A DNA stretch of 22,392 nt from an uncultured Lachnospiraceae bacterium. Lineage in GTDB: Bacteria; Bacillota; Clostridia; Lachnospirales; Lachnospiraceae. Numbering within the stretch: the stretch's first letter is position 1; every line of letters begins with the position of its first letter. The notes beneath the pieces were generated by a model, which saw nothing but the letters and a program-made list of their open reading frames with translations, did not search any database and had not been told where the DNA came from. The DNA is taken from contig CAJTRL010000063.1 of the NCBI GenBank assembly GCA_910578715.1, positions 1-22,392 on the forward strand, given 5' to 3'. This document shows positions 1-6,217 of the stretch, one piece after another. The translations under genes and the position numbers were made by a program.

Positions 1-2180
1 TGAACCACATTTACCGGAAATATAATAGATAAAGCATCAATAAATAACCTTGCATTATCCATTATTGCTCTTCTAATAACCAGACTGCCTTCACTAACAC
101 ATAGTATTTTCCCTTTATCCGAAAGCCCTTTTTTCAAAAGACAATCAATAAGCTGTTTAGAAAAGATTAAAAAATCTTCTGTATTAGCCTTAAATCGACT
201 TGACTGCTGAGTCAAGACTTCAAAAATCATATCAATAAAATTCTCTTTGGTACTGTCATTCCATTCCTGTTTTTTATATATTTGTAGAATTTTTTTCAAA
301 TCCTCATAGCTTTGCGCAATTCTAATATATTCTCCGATGTGTTCAACGACATATTCATCACCCTGTAATTCCGAAAGATACTTTTCATCATTTGTTTTAA
401 CCTGAGAAAAGTCTATTACATCCATTTCATATATAATGCGATTTAATATGACCTCCTTTTTCTCCTCATGCAATATCAATCCATATTTCAAATCAAAAAT
501 TTCATCTACAATGTAACCTTCATATTTTTGACCGAATTCAAAAATATCTCTGTGCATTTTAATGTCATTATAAATTTCCGGCATAAAGTTTTTAAGATAC
601 TGCACCGCAATAATTGACCTGAACCAGTCCTCTTTCAAAAACTCTCCGCTTATGGCTTCAATGCCTTCATTCAATGTTTCTACATTTCTTTTGATTCCCT
701 TTAAGTAATTCAGAACTTTTCTGGATATTGTAATGTCCTTCTTAACCCTGCTTATCGCCTGTTGAATTTCATTAATTTTTTCTTTTCCTTTTAACAATTC
801 TTCGTTTTTCTTATTCTGAAGTAGATTCATTTCCTTTGCTACTTCGTTTTCAAGCCTCTCAATAAGATTATACGGAAATCGGATTATCATTTCCCTGATT
901 TGCTCTACGCTTCTGTTTTTCATAAGAATTGCATTCATGTCCAGAATAAATTCGTCCTTCCAGATATCCCCGATAAAATAACCCATAATTTCCTGATAAT
1001 CCACCTCACATAATTCCAACGTGTAGCTGACATATTTTTCGAGATAATCAGGGCCATATTTCTCAATATGTTGGGTATCTTTTTTTCCTTTCAGAAACTT
1101 ATTCTTATCGACAAGAAATATTGTTTTGCAATGGTGAAGCTCCATACTCTCCCGTATAACTTTAAACATCTTTGCCTGATATTCCCCATCGCATCGGTCT
1201 AAATCATCTATAATCAAATAAATGGTTTTATTTAAATCATCTAATTTATCGTTTAAATAGTCTCTATCGTCAATACCTTTACCATCTACAAAAACTGTGA
1301 AAATCTTTCTCAACGGCTTGATAGCCGTATCTTCCAGCAAATCCGAAAATGCCAGAAAATACTTTTCAATCAAATCTTTATGTTCAAGAAAAACATTATT
1401 CTTTTTTAATACATCCACTATCTTAGCAGAAATTTCTGACATTATTTCGGTAACAGTTTTTTCACTCCCCGCATAAACCCATATAAAGTTTTTTGTTTCC
1501 AGTTTTTCCTCCAGTTTCTTAACAAAACTTGTTTTTCCGCTTCCCCACTCTCCTGAAATCATGATTGCGTATGGTTCCTGCTCTAACTGTTCCAGCAACT
1601 TGATAAAATTATCCAACTGTTTTTTTCTGGTCGGAAATAAATCAGAATTTGGATAACCATCTGCTTTATCTTTTTCTTTTACTTTCTTTTGTTTCTGGAT
1701 TTCCAACAGTTTTTTAAGCAACAGAATTGACATTTCCATTGCAACGACGCAGCAAGTTCCTACCAACCATTCCAAAGGCTCCAAGTGTCGTGTGGCTGCC
1801 AGTAAAAGCAGCTCCAGATATACTGCGACTTGCATATACTGACAGCATTGCAGCATTGGTGAAATTATCCGTTTGAACATAAGGCCTAACAGCACACCGT
1901 ATACGAGAATGCCTCCAGCAACAAACAGGAACGCTATTACATTAAAATAGACATACTCTATTTCTAACGCCAGGCCAAGCAGGCAAAGCAATTCGCCAAT
2001 TGTGGAAATGATAGCGCTGTAAATGAACTTATAAACTAATTTAATACAAATATATCTCAGATTTTCTCTGAAAATATAAAGTCCGATAAAGACAATAACA
2101 GCAAAGATAAAACTACTAATTCCAAGTATTGATTTACTATACAGATAATATTCATCAATAATATTTTCCATAAATCCCAT
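1..2180 (-). CDS. KAP-family P-loop NTPase with N-terminal membrane segments (3' end beyond window)
   Basis: The frame is open from ATG 2180 to the left edge (726 codons with no stop), so the C-terminus is missing. An AGGAGG lies 12 nt before the ATG. Residues about 17-147 hold four or five hydrophobic segments with short loops, followed by a basic linker. A Walker A motif, GEWGSGKTS, is at about residues 210-218, and a Walker B with the pattern LIIDDLDR is at about 322-329. The GEWGSGKT and IDDLDR wording and the added membrane segments are hallmarks of the KAP NTPase family (animal Kidins220/ARMS; bacterial PifA, which excludes phage T7). A helical, lysine/glutamate-rich region follows from about residue 430. 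The gene is strikingly AT-rich compared with its neighbours and has its own promoter downstream of the rep operon, so it looks like separately acquired cargo. A role in phage or plasmid exclusion is inference only. Family assignment is fairly sure, function is not. Confidence 0.82.
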   Translation of the reverse strand, partial: MGFMENIIDEYYLYSKSILGISSFIFAVIVFIGLYIFRENLRYICIKLVYKFIYSAIISTIGELLCLLGLALEIEYVYFNVIAFLFVAGGILVYGVLLGLMFKRIISPMLQCCQYMQVAVYLELLLLAATRHLEPLEWLVGTCCVVAMEMSILLLKKLLEIQKQKKVKEKDKADGYPNSDLFPTRKKQLDNFIKLLEQLEQEPYAIMISGEWGSGKTSFVKKLEEKLETKNFIWVYAGSEKTVTEIMSEISAKIVDVLKKNNVFLEHKDLIEKYFLAFSDLLEDTAIKPLRKIFTVFVDGKGIDDRDYLNDKLDDLNKTIYLIIDDLDRCDGEYQAKMFKVIRESMELHHCKTIFLVDKNKFLKGKKDTQHIEKYGPDYLEKYVSYTLELCEVDYQEIMGYFIGDIWKDEFILDMNAILMKNRSVEQIREMIIRFPYNLIERLENEVAKEMNLLQNKKNEELLKGKEKINEIQQAISRVKKDITISRKVLNYLKGIKRNVETLNEGIEAISGEFLKEDWFRSIIAVQYLKNFMPEIYNDIKMHRDIFEFGQKYEGYIVDEIFDLKYGLILHEEKKEVILNRIIYEMDVIDFSQVKTNDEKYLSELQGDEYVVEHIGEYIRIAQSYEDLKKILQIYKKQEWNDSTKENFIDMIFEVLTQQSSRFKANTEDFLIFSKQLIDCLLKKGLSDKGKILCVSEGSLVIRRAIMDNARLFIDALSIIFPVNVV

Positions 2181-2254
2181 TTTTACAGTGTTCCTCCTGG
2201 TATTTTAATTATTTGTCCTCAGTATATTTGAATTCTCCGTAAACTTTTTGATTT

Positions 2255-2283
2255 ATTATAACAAATATTTTTTTATAATGAAA
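2255..2283 (-). promoter_or_regulatory. Extended -10 promoter for the KAP NTPase gene
   Basis: On the minus strand a TATAAT (2255-2260) is preceded by TGT, giving an extended -10, and lies 17 nt from a weak -35 TTTCAT (2278-2283). The expected start near 2248 leaves a leader of about 70 nt before the ATG at 2180. Read by eye, so activity is inferred. Confidence 0.5.
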
Positions 2284-2390
2284 TGCTTGCAAAATGCTAA
2301 ATTTTCTCGATTTGATACTATTTTGTCTTCCTAATCATTCAAATTTTACTCACATTTATGGTTCCATTATCTACAAGTCCTCAATCAATA

Positions 2391-2437
2391 CAAAACAGAG
2401 CCGATTCACAGCTTGATAAAGCCAGTATCTGCTCTGT
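2391..2437 (-). terminator. Possible terminator after the rep-par operon
   Basis: GCTCTGT (2431-2437) pairs with ACAGAGC (2395-2401), a 7-bp stem with a 29-nt loop. On the minus strand it is followed by TTTTG, and on the plus strand by CTTTTT, so it could act both ways. The long loop makes it a weak call. It sits between the rep stop (2491) and the KAP promoter. The rest of 2181-2490 is AT-rich and non-coding apart from the KAP promoter and the palindrome at 2457-2483. Confidence 0.4.
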
Positions 2438-2456
2438 CTTTTTAAAACTTTACTCC

Positions 2457-2483
2457 AACTTGTGGACACAGTGACCACAAGTT
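2457..2483. repeat. Perfect 9-bp inverted repeat just downstream of rep
   Basis: AACTTGTGG (2457-2465) and CCACAAGTT (2475-2483) are exact reverse complements around a 9-nt spacer, starting 7 nt past the rep stop codon. Neither side has an immediate T-run, so an intrinsic terminator is not well supported. A protein-binding site (partition site, operator or origin element) is possible given the ParA/ParB/Rep genes next to it. Confidence 0.6.
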
Positions 2484-2490
2484 AAAACTT

Positions 2491-3663
2491 TTATGTAATT
2501 CCTTTCTCCTCCCATCCCCCGCCGTACATATCGTGGTTGACTTCCTGTTGATAATAATGCTTCATGGTCGATGGCGCATTGTACAGGGCAGTAATCATGT
2601 ATGCCTTGACATTGTTTATCTTTACGGTCGTATTCTGCATACATTCAATGACATATAGCAAATGAGAACTGTTCAGCATCAAAAATCTTTCCTTTACCAG
2701 TTCATACGGATAGATTTCGCCGCTAATCCTTACTGCCTTATGCTTTACGCATACAATCTCGCAGATTAACTCATACAGTTCATGGTACAGCTCCCTGTCA
2801 TGGTAACTGTTATTGCTCATAAAAGCATCATATTCAATGTTCTCTTTTATCTGCTCTTTATATCCGGACAGGAGACTTTCCCTATCTGTCCTGTCAGTCG
2901 CATCAATCCTATCCATCCCATCATTCCCGTTTTTATCCTGGTTGGATGGATTGATATGATAGGAGTAATCTCTGTAGATAATCTCTGCAGTATTCTCTGT
3001 ATATGTATCGACATTCCGGGATATAGGTATCTCCCGTTTGAGAGGGAGGGTATGGAAATTTTGGGAGGGAGCTGTGGACAATTCCGAAGGGGCCTGTCCC
3101 CCTTTTGGGATGCCCCTCCCTCCGAATTTTTCCACAGGGGTATCCGGTTTTGTAGGGAGGCTCCCTCCCGTTTTGTCACCAGTACCCGCCGGGCATAGCT
3201 TTTTCTTCTTATCCATGCCCGGTTCTCTCTCCGGATAGGTCAGTTCGTATAATCTGGGCGGAACAAGCTCCACATACATGACGTTATTGGATACCAGTCC
3301 GTCGCCATGAGAAACAATACGGAAGTCGCGCTTTATGACTTCCAGTTCCTCCAGCCTGTCGATTGCGGTCTTAACTGTTTTCTTGGATTCCCCAAAAAGG
3401 TCGGCATAGTATTGGTAGCTCTGCCGCAGAATGTCCTCGGAAAATTTCTTTTTCCAGCCTGTAATCTGTCCCGTATGCTGGTCGCGCACTTCCGTCGGAC
3501 GGTACCAGTACACGATGTCGGACAGAATAGCGATTGCCAGAAGATAAGGCTTCCCATTTTCTTTCTGCACAGTCCTGTACCAGATGGCCGGGACGATGTT
3601 CCCGGTAATGTTCATGGTTCCCATTGCATCCACAATGGGATTTCCACTCGTCAGATAACCCAT
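2491..3663 (-). CDS. Replication initiator-like protein with DUF6017-type C-terminus
   Basis: About 390 residues. The N-terminal half contains a winged-helix-like block (ILSDIVYWYRP, then a helix-turn-helix stretch around YADLFGESKKTVKTAIDRLE ending EVIKR) of the kind found in phage and plasmid replication proteins. A Pro/Gly-rich linker follows (about residues 165-215). The C-terminus, with KAYMITALYNAPSTM and EVNHDMYG, matches DUF6017 proteins of Tn1549-like elements as I remember them. The start chosen is ATG 3663, whose first base is the last base of the parB TGA, a typical translational-coupling junction with an upstream AGGA. An in-frame ATG at 3690 would add 9 residues inside parB. The role is presumably starting replication of the excised element or plasmid. 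It is last in the DUF6075-DUF3970-ParA-ParB-Rep operon. Confidence 0.8.
   Translation of the reverse strand: MGYLTSGNPIVDAMGTMNITGNIVPAIWYRTVQKENGKPYLLAIAILSDIVYWYRPTEVRDQHTGQITGWKKKFSEDILRQSYQYYADLFGESKKTVKTAIDRLEELEVIKRDFRIVSHGDGLVSNNVMYVELVPPRLYELTYPEREPGMDKKKKLCPAGTGDKTGGSLPTKPDTPVEKFGGRGIPKGGQAPSELSTAPSQNFHTLPLKREIPISRNVDTYTENTAEIIYRDYSYHINPSNQDKNGNDGMDRIDATDRTDRESLLSGYKEQIKENIEYDAFMSNNSYHDRELYHELYELICEIVCVKHKAVRISGEIYPYELVKERFLMLNSSHLLYVIECMQNTTVKINNVKAYMITALYNAPSTMKHYYQQEVNHDMYGGGWEEKGIT
3040..3175. other. Candidate origin-like segment inside the rep gene
   Basis: Within the linker-coding part of rep there are two DnaA-box-like 9-mers in opposite orientation: TTTTCCACA on the plus strand at 3128-3136 (fits TTWTNCACA) and TTGTCCACA on the minus strand at 3073-3081 (one mismatch to TTATCCACA). 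Around them are several GC-rich dyads and repeats of the GGGAGGG/CCCTCCC type (for example AAGGGG..CCCCTT near 3087-3102). Origins inside the rep gene are known for RepA_N-type plasmids. Applying that here is inference. Confidence 0.35.
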
Positions 3664-4556
3664 CACCGCACCGTCCTTTCCCCTTTCCATTTTTCAAGCA
3701 ATTCCAGTATAATACGCTCTATATCCTCATTGCTGTAATCGCTCTCAAAGTATTGGCTGATTTTATCGGCTTTTATCGTCACTCTGCGTTCTTTAGGCTT
3801 TTCCTCGGAAAGAATCAGTTTCACCATTGCAGACGTAAGTTCCCCGTTTTTCCCGTATTCCTTTAATTTAGCTGACTGTGCGGCATTTATGCCGCTATTG
3901 TTTTCTTCCAGCGCAGTAAATACCCACCCCTGTGCTTCGCCGTCAAGGAAAGAGATATCCAGTCCCTGCATGAAGCCTAATTTCTTTGCATCCACCATAG
4001 CAAGAAGTCCGTCCGACAGGCGGGAGAGCCAGATGTATCTCTGGACTGTCTTTGCGCTCTCTCCGGCCTCTTCTCCCATTTCCTCAATGGTTCTGCCTCC
4101 CGCTTTTTTCCCCTGATGCTTTAAGGCTTCGTACTTCATCCGGTAGGCTTTCGCTTTTTCACTTGCCAGAATGTCTTCCCGCTGGATGTTTGAGTCCACC
4201 ATGATGATTGTCGCTTCATCGTCGGAATAATGACGGACTACTACCGGCATTGTTTCTTTTCCTGCGAGTCCGGAAGCGTGTTTTCGGCGGTGTCCGGCTA
4301 TGATTTCATAGCCGCCGCCTTTTCTGGGTCTTGCAATCCCCGGCACGAGTACGCCGTACTGACGGATGCTTTCTACTGTTTCTTCCATCTTTTCATCATC
4401 CAGTACGCGGAATGGATGGTTTTTGAAATCATGTAAATCACCTAAAGGCGCTTCGATGATATGTTCCGTCGCGTCTGCGCCTTCAGATGCCCCGAACAAA
4501 GCGTCATAACCGTCCAACTTTATTCTGTCTGCAACACTTCTTTTTGCATTAGCCAT
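3663..4556 (-). CDS. parB: ParB/RepB/Spo0J-family partition protein
   Basis: 297 residues, normal for plasmid-type ParB proteins. The N-terminal ParB/Srx nuclease-like domain holds IIAGHRRKHA (the GxRR CTP-binding motif, with His where chromosomal ParBs have Glu) and VDSNIQREDI, the equivalent of the ENxQRxxL motif. A helix-turn-helix follows (about residues 155-185, around GESAKTVQRYIWLSRL), and the C-terminus is a short charged helix that could dimerise. Such proteins load on parS centromere sites and work with ParA to segregate low-copy replicons. The start overlaps the end of parA by 8 nt and the stop overlaps the rep ATG by one base, so all three are translationally coupled. No classic chromosomal parS was seen nearby. 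The palindrome at 2457-2483 is one candidate site. Confidence 0.9.
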   Translation of the reverse strand: MANAKRSVADRIKLDGYDALFGASEGADATEHIIEAPLGDLHDFKNHPFRVLDDEKMEETVESIRQYGVLVPGIARPRKGGGYEIIAGHRRKHASGLAGKETMPVVVRHYSDDEATIIMVDSNIQREDILASEKAKAYRMKYEALKHQGKKAGGRTIEEMGEEAGESAKTVQRYIWLSRLSDGLLAMVDAKKLGFMQGLDISFLDGEAQGWVFTALEENNSGINAAQSAKLKEYGKNGELTSAMVKLILSEEKPKERRVTIKADKISQYFESDYSNEDIERIILELLEKWKGERTVR

Positions 4557-5349
4557 TAGACAGCACCTCCTTTGTCAGTCCCGCATAAGCTGCCGCTGCC
4601 CGTCCTTTGGGGTCGTGCCTGTAAATGCTGATTCCAGCTGCCGATATTTCTGCCGCCCTGACGGAAACAGGAATAATATTTTCAAATATCTTTATTTTAT
4701 CGCCGTATGTTTCTGCCAAAAGACTGCTGATTTCTTTTGCGTAGTTCGTCCGGCTGTCCACCATCGTCATTAAAATGCCCTCTATTTCCAGCTTAGGGTT
4801 GATTTGGCGCCTTACCCTACCGATTGTCTTAATGAGCTGCTCCAGACCCTTAATGGGCAGATATGCGGCCTGTACGGGTATCAAAACCGAATCTGCACAG
4901 GCTAAGGCATTGATGGTCATCATGCCGAGCGACGGTGTACAGTCTATAAGGATATAGTCATACAGTTTGGCCACACAGCCCACATACTCTCTAAGAACTG
5001 TTTCCCGGCTGATGATATTGACAAGCGATACCTCTATTCCGGAAAGCTCTATATTCGCCGGAAGCAAGTCAACCCCCTCATTATGATGAAATATTCCCTC
5101 GGATGGTTCCGGGAAGTCCTCGTTTACAATCCGTTCCATGATAGTCGCAAGCGTCACTTCCAGCTTGTCCGGCTCCGTATATCCGAGGCTTGCCGTAAGG
5201 GAACCCTGCGCATCCGCATCAATAAGCAGAACTTTCTTCCCCTGTTTTGCAAGTCCTATCCCTAAGTTTCCCGTCGTGGTCGTTTTACCGACTCCGCCTT
5301 TCTGGTTCGCAACTGCGATTACTTTACACGCTTTCCTCATATCAGACAT
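4549..5349 (-). CDS. parA: ParA/Soj-family partition ATPase
   Basis: 266 residues. The deviant Walker A motif KGGVGKTTT is at about residues 17-25, followed by LLIDADAQGSLT (the A' region) and YILIDCTPSLGMMTINAL (Walker B), the standard layout for Soj-like ParA ATPases without an N-terminal DNA-binding domain. It is expected to bind DNA as an ATP dimer and move ParB-parS complexes. ATG 5349 follows GGAGG by 7 nt. It lies 14 nt downstream of the DUF3970-like gene and overlaps parB by 8 nt, so it is in the middle of one operon. Composition is similar to parB and rep and unlike the AT-rich KAP gene. Confidence 0.94.
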   Translation of the reverse strand: MSDMRKACKVIAVANQKGGVGKTTTTGNLGIGLAKQGKKVLLIDADAQGSLTASLGYTEPDKLEVTLATIMERIVNEDFPEPSEGIFHHNEGVDLLPANIELSGIEVSLVNIISRETVLREYVGCVAKLYDYILIDCTPSLGMMTINALACADSVLIPVQAAYLPIKGLEQLIKTIGRVRRQINPKLEIEGILMTMVDSRTNYAKEISSLLAETYGDKIKIFENIIPVSVRAAEISAAGISIYRHDPKGRAAAAYAGLTKEVLSNG

Positions 5350-5363
5350 AACTTTTCCTCCGT

Positions 5364-5531
5364 CTATTTTTTATTTTTCTCAACATCGGCATACACACGA
5401 AAATATTTATTTGTACCCTTATTGGCAAATGGCTCGGAAACGGACAACACTGTGATTCTTCTATCCCTTTCAAGAATTTTCCGAAACCACTTTAAATCCC
5501 TTGTTGTTCCTTGAAGCCTTATTTTCAGCAT
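5364..5531 (-). CDS. Small DUF3970-like protein (55 aa)
   Basis: An ORF of 55 codons plus TAG, too short for most cut-offs. It starts MLKIRLQGTTRDLKWFRKIL and ends with the block KYFRVYADV. The pattern 'short beta strand, helix, SEPFxNKGxxKYxRVYxDV' resembles the DUF3970 (YvzF-like) proteins of Tn1549-type elements as I remember them. GGAGG lies 6 nt before the ATG, and it sits 24 nt after the DUF6075-like gene and 14 nt before parA, which strongly supports a real gene. Function is unknown. Its place suggests a role in maintenance of the element. Confidence 0.75.
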   Translation of the reverse strand: MLKIRLQGTTRDLKWFRKILERDRRITVLSVSEPFANKGTNKYFRVYADVEKNKK

Positions 5532-5555
5532 CTATATCCTCCATTCTTTTCATTC

Positions 5556-6011
5556 TTAATTGCAATATTCCGGATAGCGGAGCCTGACTGCTTCCCAGAA
5601 AAAAGGGGCGTAACCGCAGCAGAATAAATCCTCTACCGTATAGTATCCGTACTCGTCCAGCTGCTCTTCCACATCATCATGCTCAAAAACGCTTGGCGCA
5701 CTGTTGCAGTATAAGTTAAATGCCAGCCTTACGACTTTTGCGCTCCCGCTGGTTATCCAGCCTTCTCGGAGGCAGTCCGTATTGATACAGTCTGTCTTAA
5801 TATTAAAAATCTGTTTGATGTTGTTCCTTGTGTCCGCACTGATTCCGAGGCAGTATATCAATGCCTGATGGTACACATCCTGTATCCTGCATTTTGACAG
5901 GTACAGGTAATAAAATTTTTCGTGTTCTTTGTCTTTAAAAGTTATGTCCTCTGCTTTCTGCCCTGTGAGCAGAATCGATTTGATATTTGCTCTTGTCGCT
6001 GTGTTTGTCAT
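5556..6011 (-). CDS. DUF6075-like accessory protein
   Basis: 151 residues, soluble, with no signal peptide or membrane segment. Recognisable blocks are FKDKEHEKFYYLYLSKC, IQDVYHQALIYCLGI, a central SGSAKVVRLAFNLYC, and the C-terminal YTVEDLFCCGYAPFFWEAVRLRYPEY. These match, from memory, the DUF6075 family found near the ParA genes of Lachnospiraceae mobile elements. AGGAGG lies 8 nt before the ATG. It is the first gene of the maintenance operon. No biochemical function is known to me; several conserved Cys and aromatic residues are visible but no catalytic motif. The family call rests on memory of the pattern and was not searched. Confidence 0.7.
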   Translation of the reverse strand: MTNTATRANIKSILLTGQKAEDITFKDKEHEKFYYLYLSKCRIQDVYHQALIYCLGISADTRNNIKQIFNIKTDCINTDCLREGWITSGSAKVVRLAFNLYCNSAPSVFEHDDVEEQLDEYGYYTVEDLFCCGYAPFFWEAVRLRYPEYCN

Positions 6012-6052
6012 AAATTGTGACCTCCTTTTTAATTTTGTTTTCTTTTTGCCAG

Positions 6053-6061
6053 ACTATAACA
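6053..6061 (-). promoter_or_regulatory. Extended -10 element for the DUF6075-parA-parB-rep operon
   Basis: On the minus strand TGT-TATAGT lies about 40 nt upstream of the DUF6075-like ATG. No good -35 is found 17 nt upstream, where the sequence is the hairpin at 6065-6100. The TG extension may compensate. Tentative. Confidence 0.35.
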
Positions 6062-6100
6062 AAAAAGGACAGCCCTATTCGTTAGAATAAGATTGTCCTT
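6061..6100 (-). terminator. Intrinsic terminator at the hemZ/element junction
   Basis: On the minus strand AAGGACA (6094-6100) pairs with TGTCCTT (6065-6071). Inside a 3/3 internal loop a second stem, TATTC/GAATA (6076-6080 with 6085-6089), closes a 4-nt loop. Six T residues follow at once (6061-6066). It stops transcription coming from hemZ, about 120 nt after the hemZ stop codon, before it enters the element operon. Confidence 0.65.
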
Positions 6101-6164
6101 CAGGCGCTATATTAGGTTGTTCCTCTACATCATCAAGTATTATTCAGTACCATTGGGTAAAAAA

Positions 6165-6203
6165 TTGATGTACAATTGATGTACTAACCCTATTTTGATG
6201 TAC
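6165..6203 (+). repeat. Three direct repeats TTGATGTAC at the element edge
   Basis: Exact copies lie at 6165-6173, 6176-6184 and 6195-6203, with start-to-start spacings of 11 and 19 nt. A related inverted sequence, CTTGATGATGT, is on the minus strand at about 6126-6136. The cluster lies in the 206-bp gap between hemZ and the first element gene, starting 15 nt past the hemZ stop. Clusters of short direct repeats at element ends are typical arm-binding sites for tyrosine recombinases. This role is inferred, since no integrase is in the window. Confidence 0.5.
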
Positions 6204-6217
6204 AACAGAAACTCTTT

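Noticed and set aside
2450..2644. Minus-strand 64-codon frame over the end of rep
   Set aside because: It overlaps the conserved 3' end of rep in another frame, has no ribosome binding site and includes the palindrome.
2782..3198. Plus-strand 138-codon frame antisense to rep
   Set aside because: Shadow of the rep coding frame; Pro/Phe-rich with no ribosome site or recognisable domain.
6165..6203. Plasmid replication iterons
   Set aside because: Only three copies with uneven spacing, far upstream of rep and at the chromosome junction; recombinase arm sites fit better, though this is not proven.
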